Of a stretch of DNA of 64,000 nucleotides, positions 48,701-60,796 are shown piece after piece; positions within the stretch are counted from its first letter, which is position 1, and every line of letters begins with the position of its first letter. The notes under the pieces are model-generated. The model ran no database searches and was not told the DNA's origin. It saw only the letters and a list, made by a program, of their open reading frames with translations. Position numbers and translations under genes: made by a program. This DNA comes from Spizellomyces sp. 'palustris' (Eukaryota; Chytridiomycota; Chytridiomycetes; Spizellomycetales; Spizellomycetaceae): positions 457,575 to 521,574 of the forward strand of contig QEAR01000004.1 of the NCBI GenBank assembly GCA_006535965.1, in the 5' to 3' direction.

Positions 48701-50208
48701 GATATCCCTTCTCCCTTGTTCATCTTGGTCGAGCAGGGACGACGTACACTTTGTACGCGGCAAACCAGGCCGATCGAAGATCATGGCGCGATGCGATCGA
48801 GCAGCAAAAGCTAGCCGTGACGGAGAAGAAGAGGCGATTTGAGATCGTTACCATGTTGGATACTGCATTTCCCTACACGAACAAGGTCAATTCTTCAGTG
48901 TCTATGGGCAATAAGTTGATATTGGGAACGGATAACGGGCTCTATGTCGGTCCCTCGTCCCCTGCTGTTCAGGTGGACGCTGATAAGCTTTTCAAACGAG
49001 TTATTGACTTGGAGAAGATTCAGCAAGTAGATGTACTTCCTGAGCATGACATGTTGACCTTGCTAGCCGGTAGGATTAAATGGGCGGGACACACGTTTGC
49101 CATGGTTTACTGACGTATCATTTTATCTCGCTACGTTCACTATACGCAGAAAAACATCTGATAACGTTCCCGCTGGAGGTGCTGGACGTTACAGAACAGG
49201 AGGCAAACCTTGTGGCAAGGAAAGGGAAGAAAGTCGCGTCCCACATATCTTTCTTTAAGCAGGGACTCTGCGATAATCGTATTCTCGTCTCGGCGGTGAG
49301 AATCACGGCGTTGAATTCTACGGTGAAGGTGTTTGAGCCCCAGGATGTGGGAAGTTCCAAGAAGAGAGGCAAATTTGGAAAATTCCTGCTCGGAGACAGT
49401 GATTCTATGAAGATGTTCAAGGTCAGTTTGCCACAACCCGCGAGGCTGTTTATCCTTGGTAGCCACATATCTGACCTTGTGCTCAATCTTTGTTGCCTGA
49501 ACACAGGAATTTTACGTGCCGACTGAATCAAGCTCGATACATTACCTCAGATCCAAAATCTGCGTCGGGTGCACCAAGGGCTTTGAGATTGTGGATCTGA
49601 ACAGTCTCGACACGCAAGGTGCTTTTCAAGTATTGGCGATACAACTATAAGTGATCATTGTCGTCTAACCTCAGAGAATTTCAGGACTACTGGATCCCAC
49701 CGATGAGAACCTAGATTTTGTTCACAAGCGGTCGGACGTCAAACCAATCAGCGTTTTCCGAATTCGGGACGGGGACTTTTTGCTCTGTTACAATGGTTAG
49801 CTGTGTGAAATTTTCGCATAGGGCTCTGTATGTTTCATTAACTTCCTTCTTCCGCAGAATTTGCATTCTATGTGGATCGACTCGGACGGAAATCCCACAG
49901 AGAGTGGATGATATATTGGACGGGATATCCTAATGCTTTTGGTAATGGGACCTAGTTTCTATGACCGATTTGTGCGAGTACCCTAATTCTTATCCGACCC
50001 TTCACTAGCATTGGTTCCGCCGTATATAATAGCGTTTGAACCATCATTTATAGAGGTTCGGCATGTCGATAGCGGAGAATTGCAGCAAATCATTCCCACC
50101 CAGAACATGCGCACCCTGAATACCGACCCGGAATTTCTGCACTGCGTCATGGACTCTGCATTGGATTTCCAGCACATTTTTCGATTGCAACCCGTTGGTG
50201 GCTTCTGA
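45783..50208 (+). CDS. Rho guanine nucleotide exchange factor, DEP-DH-PH-CNH (Rom1/Rom2, Rgf type)
   Basis: Fourteen exons (45783-46416, 46597-46814, 46882-47193, 47253-47333, 47391-47528, 47596-47889, 47959-48228, 48292-48450, 48508-49069, 49150-49421, 49507-49618, 49685-49795, 49858-49941, 50009-50208) give 1148 aa. An N-terminal Pro/Gln/His-rich region (residues 1-225) leads into a DEP domain (about 245-390: YTDCFVGRDAVDTIAF, LGRALDAQKFFHDVTYNH). The DH domain begins at ETIQTEREFVNDLELIQ and includes LPIQSFLARPTTRMGRYPLL. A PH domain follows (VFLFDHVLLLTKKKKNG, then YPFSLVHLG). The CNH domain ends the protein (FEIVTMLDTAFPYTNKV, GTDNGLYVG, FEFAFYVDRLGRKSH-like strand). Fungal members activate Rho1 in cell-wall integrity and polarity signalling at the plasma membrane. 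Confidence 0.95.
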
Positions 50209-50749
50209 GAGGGGGAGCTGGTCTCGACGACACAGATTGGGGTATATGTATGTGACAAGAAAGCTAGTGGATGCGGATGTGCCTGTCAACCAAGACTACG
50301 ACACAGCTCCAAATATGGAACGCGGAATGATGGCCGAAAGGATACGGATTTGGAGGGAAGGAAATTTGGATACAATTGGAATTTTAAGGTGCAAATGTGG
50401 GAAATAGGAGCATGTGTTTTGTGATGCATTCGACACACCAAGAAGGCATAATGGTGCAATTTTAGTTGGGAAGATGGTCAAGATTGAGTGATAGCATTTG
50501 GATTTTTACAATGTATTCTTGTTGGGGGCAATTGTTTGTTATTCTTTTGTGTGTATCTTTTGAATTTATTATTTTGGTTTGGAATGATAATCCCTCCTTT
50601 TTTGGATTGCGGTTTGTTTCGTAAGCAAAATAACTTTAGGGTCAACCAGCCCAAAAAGAACATGAGCTGTTCTCTTGCAGGAACAGTGCGCTGGTCGCTC
50701 CCATTGCAAACGGGATTCCTCACGCCATACCTTTCAGCTTCTCTCACAC
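50209..50749. other. Intergenic stretch RhoGEF to DUF2985 gene
   Basis: T-rich, no supported gene. Confidence 0.4.
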
Positions 50750-51532
50750 ATGGAACCTCCTACAACTACCATGCCGCCAGATGCACCAAAGGCGACTTCC
50801 TCTAGTCGTACCTCTCAATCTCTTCCGTCTTTACGTACAAACATCTTCCCACCTCGCCTGACTCTCGTTACCCTCCGACCATATGTAACCCCACGAAATG
50901 TCTTCTTTGCCTCTCTTCTCCTCGTCATCATCGTTGCAGGCACCATCCTATTCATGTGTCTTGTAGGAATGATTTCATTCTCCGATAAACATGTAAAAGA
51001 CCAGTGGATTGAGATCACAAGTCAGATATTGAATGCCTGCTTTACGTTGAATGCCTTGCTACTTTTTCCGGGACGAACGGTGGATCTGTGGCTACTCTGT
51101 CGTGGTGTATATGGTCGACACGGACCGTCGGCCAGGAGGCTGGAGGACCGGCACACACCTTGGTGCCGAGTGGTTGTTGCTGACTCCAACGCTCCTCCAC
51201 CTCTTCCACTGGCAACGCTTGTGTCCATTATACTTCTCCAAAACTTGAATGGATGGTTCCAAGTTCCTATGGCAGCTTCTATGTGGGTTTGGGCGAACGA
51301 CTACACGCATCGACCGGCCTGGTTGGTGGCATCGTCCCTAGTAGCGAGCTTCTTGTGTGGGTTTGCGGGCGGTATTTGGCCGGCCGTAATTTCATATAAG
51401 ATGAAGAAGAGGGGTGTGGATGTTGAGATGGACGTGGATGAGATAACGGTGGACAAGGGTGCCGTGATCCATACTGACTCTGGGAGAACATTGGTGGGCG
51501 ACGAGGAAGGGGCCAAGCTTGGAGCAAGTTGA
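50750..51532 (+). CDS. DUF2985-type membrane protein
   Basis: Single exon, 260 aa from ATG 50750 (MEPPTTTMPPDAP). A Ser/Pro/Thr-rich N-terminus precedes about four hydrophobic helices: FFASLLLVIIVAGTILFMC, ILNACFTLNALLLFPG, LATLVSIILLQNL, and WLVASSLVASFLCGFAGG. The stretch WIEITSQILNACFTL followed by RTVDLWLLCR is typical of fungal DUF2985 proteins, whose function is unknown. The C-terminal tail is acidic (EMDVDEITVDKG) and presumably cytosolic. An upstream in-frame Met at 50675 is less likely, as it adds a non-conserved Cys/His-rich piece. Confidence 0.75.
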   Translation: MEPPTTTMPPDAPKATSSSRTSQSLPSLRTNIFPPRLTLVTLRPYVTPRNVFFASLLLVIIVAGTILFMCLVGMISFSDKHVKDQWIEITSQILNACFTLNALLLFPGRTVDLWLLCRGVYGRHGPSARRLEDRHTPWCRVVVADSNAPPPLPLATLVSIILLQNLNGWFQVPMAASMWVWANDYTHRPAWLVASSLVASFLCGFAGGIWPAVISYKMKKRGVDVEMDVDEITVDKGAVIHTDSGRTLVGDEEGAKLGAS

Positions 51533-51679
51533 CCTATTATCACTGATACTTTGTAGTAATTTATTACCAGCAACTGCTGCTTTATACGACATTTTGTCCG
51601 CAGATATTATATTTACACCTTTTATTTACATTCAGCATTCATGGTATACACGAACGAGAGGTACAGGTGGACAATGGGC

Positions 51680-52252
51680 TTATCCCGGTCCAACTTTAGG
51701 GATATCGTAATGCTCGGAGAGGTTCTCCAAATATTTATTGAAATCCTGAAGGAATTAACATGATCAAAAACCGCCGATACACTGTGTTGCAAGATAGAAC
51801 CCTTTGCAATATGAACATACCGCTACCCGCTCCTTATGAGATTGAGAAGCAATCTTTGATATTCTGTCCGTTTGCTGAAATCCCATCGTGGCCTCTCGTA
51901 AGACGACATGCAAGAGAGACCATATGAAGCGATACGCTGCTTACTCTTTTCCTTTGTATTTCTTCAAACTTCAACTCTGCCTCTGTCTTTTTCCGATATA
52001 CGTGAAGTTCCTTTTCTTTTATAGTTTGCGCCTCGTCAACGACATCATTCTTTGTTCCATCATGTCCTGAAGCGATGACTGCATTCGCCAACTTTTTCGT
52101 GTCCTTTTTGGACTTTTTCTTTCTGCAGGGGATCGGTATTGTCAAAAAATAGGTAGAGAGGAATGCTCGAGATGGCCCATAACTCACTTTTTAATTCCTC
52201 CAGAGGTCCCCTTCAATTTGAGGGAGCCTCCAGCAAAGTCGTAAGAGGACAT
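51680..52252 (-). CDS. FAM32A: FAM32A-like nuclear protein
   Basis: Four small exons (51680-51745, 51821-51874, 51945-52122, 52188-52252) give 120 aa, the family length. It shows the conserved start FAGGSLKLKG, a Lys-rich stretch (KKKSKKDTKK), the central TEAELKFEEIQRKR, and the invariant C-terminus DFNKYLENLSEHYDIPKVGP. In animals FAM32A is a splicing-associated protein of the late spliceosome: its C-terminal tail reaches the active centre in the post-catalytic complex. The third-exon acceptor was placed so that QTDRISKIASQSHKERVA continues the family alignment. The gene is divergent from aldose 1-epimerase. Confidence 0.93.
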
Positions 52253-53011
52253 GATGTTTGCAGATTTTGTTCGCTAGTCTTCGATTCGGGAGGAAATCGA
52301 CTTGTCTATTTCAAGTCACACTGCAGCCGCAAAATGGGACTTGGAACCGTCGTGTTTGGCTGCCGAATGCATACGGCATTGCAATGGCACTTGATGCATT
52401 TGACCAGAGGTGGTTTGCCATGGCTTTTCATATAATCCAAGCGATCCAAGCAGACGCTATCGGAGCTGTTTGGGGGATGATCCCTATCCCTTATTCGGGG
52501 GATTGTGTGCAATGGCACTAACCAGGCTTTAGATGATGCTAGAACAAACATGTTGCTGCATGTTGCTGTCGTTTCTAGCTGTTGAGCAGCTCTGCTCCAA
52601 GACGTCAATGCCGACCTGATATCACTTTAAAGTACGATACGATATGCAGAGGACTTGTTGTCTAGTTGATTTCTCATCGTGTCAAGGACATCAAAGAAAC
52701 GATGGCAAGTCGATTGTGAAATTGCTAAAGTTTAAACGAAAGAACGAGTAACCAGAACGTTTTCTTCTTTGGAAAAATGGATGGAATGCACTATGACGTA
52801 CCTTTCCGAAATCTTGGATCCACGGGCTTCTCGTAAGCCACGTGATAGGCCCTTGCGTTACCAGGAGCCTGGATCCCGGTTCCAAGTGCGCAAAGGCCCC
52901 GCGCCATTTTGGTTTCGTTCAGAAGGTTGCGGTTTTGGCGAGTTCCCCATCTTTCTTCCTTTCCCACCTTTGAGCCCAAATCTCTCACGACGCAAAGTAA
53001 TATTTGGAGCC
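52253..53011. promoter_or_regulatory. Divergent region FAM32A / aldose 1-epimerase
   Basis: 760 bp between divergent starts. Contains an aacttg/ccacgtga-type E-box near 52838. An in-frame open stretch upstream of the epimerase start (52769 onward) is not conserved and is read as 5' UTR. Confidence 0.4.
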
Positions 53012-54219
53012 ATGCCCATCAAGCAATCTGTAGTGCCTGGCGTCCCAGAAGACATTCAAGTCTTTGAGCTCTTCACTCAATCCAATTCCTTGAGCGCAAG
53101 GTGCATCAACTATGGAGCCAGGTTGACGCATCTAATGGTTCCTGACAAGGACGGGAAATATCGAGACGTGGTGAGTTGCTCATGATTCTACTGTCTCTTT
53201 ACCCACTGCTGATAGTTTGCCTTGTCCAGCTTCTGGGCTTTGATGACCCTTCAGACTACGTCACAATTGATGCAGAGAAGAAGACGTACTTTGGAGCAAC
53301 GATAGGCCGTACGTGCAACCGGATCACTCACGGCCACTTTTTTCTCAACAATCGCGATTATAACCTCCCAATTAACGACCCGCCCAACCACTTGCACGGC
53401 GGTGTGCGAGGCTTCGATAAGCGCTACTGGCGTCCCACTATCCTGGTTCAAGACCCTCCAACCCTCCGCTTTGAGTACACGTCGGCAGATGGAGAAGAGG
53501 GTTATCCCGGTGAAGTGCATGTTTCAGTCACTTATACTTTGGCCGAATACAATCTCGTCATCGACCACACGGCATCCTTGACTGATGGAAATCCCGAGAA
53601 TCTTCAGACGGTGATTAATCTGACCGCACACCCGTATTTTAATTTATCTGGATGCCAGGAGGAGCCGGATATAACGGAACACATTTGTGAGATCCCCGAT
53701 GCGGTAGGCTATCTAGAGTTAACGGAAAATAAGGTACCAACTGGGAGACTAGTACGTTTCGACGAAGGGGACCAGGCTTTGAATCTCACGACCCCTAAGC
53801 CTCTACGGGAAGGGTTGTCTCAGCTGACACACTTCCGCGGCTATGACCACTTTTATCTACTTCGCGACAAGCCGGCTGCAGCGTCGCCGAATCAAATCTC
53901 GAACCCTGCCGCTCGGGTGACGTCTCCCACCACTGGCATTGTCCTCGAGCTCCGTACTGATGCTGCTGGATTCCAGCTCTATACTGGCAACAATCTGGAT
54001 GGGAGCATATCTGGCAAAGCGTCTAGCCAGGGTGACAACGTGATCTACAAAAAGTATGCGGGGTTAGCACTTGAACCTTCTGCACCCGTGGATGCTGCGA
54101 ATCATCCTCCTTGGCGGGATACAGTCGTCATTGGAAAGGGACAAGAATGGAGGCAGAGCTTGATTTATGGATTCAGTACTGTACAGAGAAGACCGGCTAG
54201 TGGCATGTGGGCCGTTTGA
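53012..54219 (+). CDS. Aldose 1-epimerase (mutarotase)
   Basis: Two exons (53012-53170, 53230-54219) give 382 aa. Family motifs run in order: INYGARLTHLMVPDKDG, VLLGFDDPSDY, YFGATIGRTCNRI, NHLHGGVRGFDKRYW, the catalytic His in LTAHPYFNLSG, GYDHFYLL, and the catalytic Glu in GLALEPSAPVD. It interconverts alpha and beta anomers of galactose or glucose and feeds the Leloir pathway in the cytosol. There is no fused UDP-galactose epimerase domain as in yeast Gal10, so this is the stand-alone form. No signal peptide is seen. Confidence 0.95.
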
Positions 54220-54319
54220 GCGGGAGATTACATTGCATAGCAGGAGGAAGTTAGGGGGTGGTAAATAGGTTGCTCCAGCGTATATATATCTACACATACA
54301 CTACACATAAATATGTTTA

Positions 54320-57300
54320 TCAGCCGTCTGTATCGATGTCTAGGCCAAGTCTACACATTCCTGTTTTTACATTCTCCATACTTGTGATGATGAGCGAGGG
54401 GAGTACGGGATGGCTCGAAACCGCAGTCATGAATGCTAGAATAGTAAATCAGTTTTTGATGTATAGATTGAAAGAAACGTTGGCTGTTACTACTTCCAGT
54501 ACCCAGTACTTACAATTTAGAGTTGAGAGCACTTGATGAGAGACGATACAGCCAGAAAATAACAAAGCCGTGATTGCCATCAACGTCCTTCGAACACGTT
54601 TTAAAGGAAGAGACTGGGCGAATTTTGGTCGGCGAGCATCTTTCTGTGGCACTATGTGAAGATAGGCACATTACTCAACTGACCGAAAAGCGCGCACCTG
54701 TGCCTCCAACTGGTCAATGACTGATGCCATATTGGCCACGATCTTATCCGTGTACGGGAACTCTTCTCCGAGGTCATCATATTGAACCGACGGAAAGTGC
54801 TGGAGAGCAAGCATCGGAGCTAGCGTGTCCTCGAGTCCCTCTCTTGGCTCATCACACATCAAAGAAATTAACCTTTCACCAAATTCGCCAGCACTGGCAA
54901 ATCGTTCGCTCAAAAAATCAAAGACCAATTCCATGGACCGTTGTGGGTGTACTGACGACTAGGAATAAAACGAATAGGCGTCAGCGCAGCGACTTGGTAC
55001 GAAAGAACACCTTATACCCACCTGAGAACAAGTGATCCTTGACACCAAGTCCGCAGCCAGGGTAGCCGTATCCTCATCGGAATCCCGTAAAAGATCAATC
55101 ACAGTGAACCAAAAGTGGAAAGAAGCGGTTGATGTCAGGGTTGGTATGGACTGAAGACGGCAAAAGGATGATGCGACCGCTTTCCGGACGTCCGCAGCGA
55201 GCTACGAATAAACCCATGAGTTTACCTTTCAATTGTCAATAATGGAAATTTACATGTTTACCGCAACCCTGGCGCTTAAGCATCCGCGCATGACAGTCAG
55301 CCAACGTGCACAATATTCGTCCTGACTTGCGCCTTTCATTAGATTCACGATGTATCCTAATGCTTCAATAGCCGAACAATTAAGTTCCCCATCAACCGGT
55401 CCAGAATGGAGGAGCTGCTCTATCCAGATGAACCACGTTGATGCATCGCTCTCGTCAATCTTCCCGGTTTGTATGATACGCAGAATTTGTAACATATGTT
55501 GAGTCTTGGTTCTGGCTGGAAAATTCTTCATCTCCCCGATGAGGAGACCCGACAGATTGCACTGGGTTTCAGGGCTAGCGATTCTTGTAAGTTTCCCTAC
55601 CATCAGCCAAACCGCAATTGTATTCCACACCTCATCGAGGTCCATTCCTCTTGAAGCCATTCTAAAGTTGCGCGGATCATCTCGGGTCTAGAATCCATTA
55701 CCAGTTTGGAACAGGTTTCGAGGAGGTCTGTACTTGTCGTCAACAACAGCCTAGCCCAGCTGGCTTCGACCAAAGGCAAGCCTACGCAGCCACTCTGACA
55801 TTTAAAACAGAAGAAATCAGCTTGCCAAATAAAATTGCTACTTAACAATGCCCACAAGCTTACAATGTGGTCCTTTCCCGGGCGCTCGACATGTTTGACA
55901 AAGATTGACGGGTTTGTTGCTATACCACTCCGTGACGTAAGTGCCAGCAATTCAAACAACTCTGCTAAAACAAGCGCGCTGGAGCCGCGTACGGGATGCA
56001 TCCACGGTTGATCGACAAGGCATGAATCCCTGGTTCCAAGAACGAAATGGAGCTCCTTTTGATCTGAGCGTATTCAGTCCGACAGGGTTTCCCCATGATA
56101 CTTGATAACTTTGCCTACCATTCAAGGACCCATCCTTTGCAAACTTGCACAGAACATTCCGCAATACAAGTAGGCTACCGTGCAGGTAGTTATTACCAAC
56201 ACGGTCATCACATGAAACGAACGACAAATCATTACACACGATTCGGCAATATTGAATCGCAGCCGATGCCGGAAGCAAATCAGCCAGGCATTTCGCCGCC
56301 ATCGCGCGAACTTGTGCCAATGGTGAATGTCTCACGATTTTGAGCAATATAGGGGCAATGCGACCGACCGGTATGTTGTCACCAAAACACAAGTCAACAT
56401 CAAGACGAGAAAGCAAGATTAGGAGCGGATACTGAAATCGAGGTGGAGGAAGAATCTTCCTGGCAGATATCTCCAGCTGTTCCAACACCACAGCAAAGAG
56501 TCTTGGGTATTCGGTAAAGAAGGCGTTAGCCCTTGTGGGAACACCAAGCTTTTGTATATGTGCCGCGTCTCCGGTTAGAAATCGCGACAGGAGGCACGAA
56601 AAGAGAACCGTGCTGGCATTTCCGATGGATTTACTGCAGCAGATTCACACAGTTGGGTTATACATGGAAAACCGAAATCCCGCACGGAAATAGAAAACCT
56701 ACTTTGAGGATTGCAGACCCGCAAACACCAAAATGAAAGCGTCTTCCAATGGGACCATTTGGCCCGTCCTCGAATCCTTGATAATCCACTGTAGAATATT
56801 GATCGCATTGACCTTTGCTGCTTCTGGACTGTGCGTTGCCTGTATGACCTCGAATAGAGAGTCACACACAGGTTTAAGCGCCACTCTTCGCGCTGGGGGC
56901 CTCGTATAGTATCCGTTCAAAATGCTCAATAGAATTCGTGCATGTCCAGCGTGCCTTTCATCGTGACGTATAATGCTGGCTTGATGAAGAGTCGGGAGTA
57001 GATCCTACAGGAAAGGATGAGCTCTTACTCTTATTCTGTAAAGCGAGTGAAAAGGTGCTGGTTCAGAGGTTACCTCTAACCAATTGGGCGGGAGATCGCG
57101 AAGGTAGGGATCTGAAGACGAAGCCAGTAATGTGCACAAGGAGGTGAGGGACTGTTGAGCCCAATTAGCTGCTCCCCAATGGCGCACATTGATAAGGACC
57201 GTTTTTAGCATGGTGCCAATGTTCTCCACGCTGATTCGAAATTCTTGCTCGTTTGTGGAGTTGACTCTCAACAGCATTTCAGAGGCCATCGTGACCAACG

Positions 57301-58439
57301 TCGCTCCACTCGTTTTCAATGATCGCCAAGCGCACGCAATCAGGGTTCCCCGCATATTCCCATTATCTCCCTCCCACTCGCCATTCTCAAATTCATCAAC
57401 GTCTCCAATCTCTAAAAACTGTGTTTCTGAAAAAAAACGCAACGCCGATTCACATGTTTGGATCAAAAGGGCAACCAGCTTGAGCACCGTCTGCAATCCA
57501 GCACTTTGGATAATAGCATTCATGTGATCTTGGCAGATGTACATGAGGGCTTCCACTGTTCCATGCAGAGATGGGGCGATTGATGCGTAATCGTGCTGAA
57601 TCTCTCGCAGGCCACGTTCCAACGAATCCATCAAATAGGTGAGCACTATAGGAGCATCAGGACCACATATGGAAATGCCAATTCAGAGGAGACGATTGTC
57701 TATTCATAACGACGCAATTTCTATACAGACCTTTAGTCTCCCCTGTCGTCCGGTCACACCCTACATAATCCTCAATTGTCGCAACGCACCGCCAAACCAT
57801 AGCACCCCGAAGCCGCGCCAATGTCCTCGTATCACAAGACAAGGACTTTGCAGTCGCTGTCACATCAGGTAGAACATGATTTAATAGGCTCTGGGATCCA
57901 AACTTTTTCAACATGCCATATGCTGCTTCCCTTGAAAGTTCAAAAGGGCTTTGTATGAGCACTGTCAAAAGCACTATAGTGGTCTCATTTCCTGGCCCTT
58001 CCTTCAAAACCGAGGGACACAAAGAGAGGAAGGTGTCCAAAAGGGTCAAGCATAGAAAGGTCTGAGCATGTTCGCCTGAGGGATCTATCCGACACAAGAT
58101 TTCCTTCACCAATACATTCACCAAGGCTGTCGCGCGAGGTTTGAAAGTCTTATTGCGAGCGCAAAGCTTGTAGAACTTTCGGCATATGGTGATGAGACCT
58201 TCTCTAAAGCAATTTGACGGCTTTGGTCCCAAAGAGGACACGATAAAGTAATGGAAGAAGTCAAAGCATCGCTCGTCGGGAGTCGCACTACTGAGGAACA
58301 CCTGGCTCGCCACCGCCAACCGGACGTGTTCAGAATGGTAACTCAAGGCATTCCTCAATACTTTTTCGTATCCCAACACCTCGGTTACCGTTCTGCCCTG
58401 CAAGTGCTGATTCGCCGTGAAGGAATCATTGCGTTTCAT
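54320..58439 (-). CDS. THADA/Trm732-like tRNA methylation cofactor
   Basis: Eleven exons (54320-54435, 54514-54643, 54698-54958, 55022-55201, 55262-55583, 55631-55794, 55864-56063, 56119-56633, 56703-57004, 57074-57645, 57731-58439) give 1156 aa of alpha-helical (HEAT-like) repeats. The DUF2428 core is clear: TMLKTVLINVRHWGAANWAQ, DPYLRDLPPNWLE, then further on FFTEYPRLFAVVLEQLE, YPLLILLSRLD, VRAMAAKCLADLLP, NNYLHGSLLVLRNVL. Trm732/THADA partners the Trm7/FTSJ1 methyltransferase for 2'-O-methylation of tRNA position 32. The model is shorter than yeast (~1400) and human (~1950) members; the missing part is N-terminal. Only ~300 bp separate its start from the next gene's stop, so there is no room for many more exons. 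The last two exons are less certain. Confidence 0.8.
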
Positions 58440-58735
58440 TGTAATGGGCTGACCAAAATGACCTCCAACATGTACTTTGTCGAAAAAACCTGGGACTAAG
58501 CCCTAAATGCAGATCAACCAAACCAGAATATTTAAACAAAAGCTCGGAAAAAAACTGTGTGTGAATTGAATATCCTTCTTGGGACCCCAAATAGCATATA
58601 TATAAGTGGTCTAGTTCTGTCTCTCTATAAGCACACTTTATACCAAACCATATGAAAATGAAGGGATCACTCTAGTCCAATGAGAAAAAAAAAACGGAGG
58701 ATGAGTAGGGTTGGGTTTGGACGGGATAGACGAGA

Positions 58736-60373
58736 TCACAGGTAACCAGAGGCCTGCAGTGAAAGACGGGTGACAATATCTCTGTCATTGAGCAGATACA
58801 CGAGTGTTAGATAGGGATGCCAGCAACCAGAAGTCTAACCGATACATACCGGACGGCGGAGATGATAACCTTCATGTGTTTCGTATCTGTGCTGGTGGTG
58901 AAGTGCGTATATATCTTCTTTTCAGGCGTCTTGTTCTGGGCATGAAACTTTGTTTTAAAGTATCTTCCCGCTGATTTGAGGTCATTGGAGCCTGGATGAT
59001 CAAATCTTTTAACGATGATTTCCGTGCAACCTCTGGAGCCAGCATACCACGAACCTTCATAGTCTGGAAAGAATTTCTTCACAGGGCTGTACTTGAGCTT
59101 CCTTTCAAACAGATCCATTTTGTTCAGAAAGAGCATGATGCTCACTTTCTTCAGCAACGGGTTGTTTGTGATCGTTTCAAATAGCACCAATGCATCCAAC
59201 ATCCTGTTTACTGTCCTGTCTTCAACCAGCATCTGGTCATATGCAGCTAATGATGTGATGAAAAGGATCGCGTGCACTTGATCCTCAAAGTATGGTGCCC
59301 AGAACAGTCGGTCAGAGCGCTGTCCGCCGACATCGTAAATTCGGTAAGTCAATTTGTCAATGTTGAAGCAGGTTTCGCTGATTTCCGATGTACGAAACCG
59401 AGTGTGCAAGATATCTGAAAGAAGCCATTAGGAAATCAAGATGCACGATAAATTCAGGTTAGCATTTGCTTTGTCACCTTCATCAGACGGAACAAAAGAT
59501 GGGTTCGTAAACTTGGCAATGTCATTTAGGAAACTGTGACAGCGCATACGTTTCATTCCTGGGCAAAAGCGGGAACTTGTACTGGATTTCCAACTTACTA
59601 GTCTGCGGTATCTTGTATGAAAAACTCATTTGATCTTGCGTAGCAATGCTGGATGCCTCTGTCAGCCCATAGTTCCTTGATTGCTCCGATCACTTCCTCC
59701 TCCAAATTCTCGCCATTATGAGCCCCAGCCGCTTGCTGGAATTTTTTAATGTGTTGCTGCCCACACCAAAGAGATGTTAGAAAAAGGTCAAGCGAGATCA
59801 TGTAGAGTCCTTATACTGGGAGTTACCTGGTTGCTCGGTTCTCCTAGGGGCACACCCAATGCACTTAGTGCATTGACTAGCGCTCTCATGGAGTCGATGA
59901 TATTGGCCAAGATTTTCCGGCGGAATGCTTGGCGCTCTTTATCCGGAAACCCATTTCCATGGAGGATCTTGATTTGCTTGAGGACAGTAGTTTTCCCGGA
60001 ATCGGCAGACCCGAGGAGTAGTATTTTGGGGCCTTTTATTGCCAATTGCTCCGTCCGCTCCCGTTTCAACTGCTCATCGATCTCATTCGACACTTGCCTG
60101 GCTAGGCGTCTGTCAATGGACGTTTAGGTCAGCTAAAGATCAGCTAAAGGATTCATAAATGCCAGGCCTTCGACTTGTATCTATAGTAATGGCAGACCGA
60201 TCCCAACCCTCCTACTTTCCGCAGTGTCTCTGCGCTCAAGGTATAGGTACGACTGGAAGCTCGCAGACACAGGCAAACACAAATATCCCGTCTCCCGCTC
60301 CAACACCGTTTTTTGCGATTCTGTGATAAGTCATTCGAAAAACTCACCGTTGAGCGGGAGTGTCATACTCCAT
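58736..60373 (-). CDS. Heterotrimeric G protein alpha subunit, divergent
   Basis: Seven exons (58736-58781, 58850-58991, 59055-59414, 59478-59533, 59599-59756, 59827-60109, 60348-60373) give 356 aa, the usual length. Conserved parts include the helical domain, catalytic Arg in HTRFRTSE, DVGGQRSDR with the GTPase Gln, FLNKMDLFERKL (NKxD), IYTHFTTSTDT and the C-terminus RLSLQASGYL. Unusual: the P-loop reads GSADSGKTT where most have GAGESGKST; switch I has SEISET where TGIVET is usual; and the guanine loop has TTST for TCAT. The N-terminus (MEYDTPAQRR) lacks Gly2 and Cys, so N-myristoylation is not predicted. That first exon rests on phase and a good GTGAGT donor only, with a ~240-bp intron; a different first exon is possible. 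G-alpha binds GTP and relays receptor signals at the plasma membrane. Confidence 0.88.
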
Positions 60374-60796
60374 TGCAAAAGTGGTCTCGCTGTAGGGTTT
60401 GTGAAATACTGGGCAAGTGGGTAATGGCAGAGTCCCAAAAGTTGTGAGATCAGAAAGTGTTTTTGCCAAAAGGTGTAAAGCGGAGCGAGAAGCGCTGATT
60501 AACCCAAATTGGAACTCCCCCCCGCCCCAACCAGCGTTTCTTTTGTGCGCGCGCCTGTGTTTGGCTGCGGTTGAACACTCCAAACTAGCCGAGCTTTGCG
60601 GTTTCGTTGCGGTTTTGGTAAACAAGAAACTTGTAAAGAAAACATCGTTCCGAACGGGGGGGTTGACCCTGAGGGCCAAAACATTGGCAGAGCAAAACAA
60701 ATCTCTCCAAATGAAACAAGAGCACCCAATTGTCCGTTTGGATTTTCGAACAAGATGTTGGCACACACGCTGAGCAGAACTACTTGACCTGTTCAC
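60374..60796. promoter_or_regulatory. Divergent region G-alpha / DUF2306 gene
   Basis: 423 bp between divergent start codons. No individual element claimed. Confidence 0.4.

Noticed and set aside
52769-53011. N-terminal extension of aldose 1-epimerase to 52769
   Set aside because: Extension is Pro/Arg/Phe-rich and unlike the family; the Met at 53012 matches the usual start spacing to the first strand.
60417-60796. Overlapping ORFs on both strands between G-alpha and DUF2306
   Set aside because: None has domains; the region is the shared promoter, and the minus-strand frame contributes only the short first exon of G-alpha.
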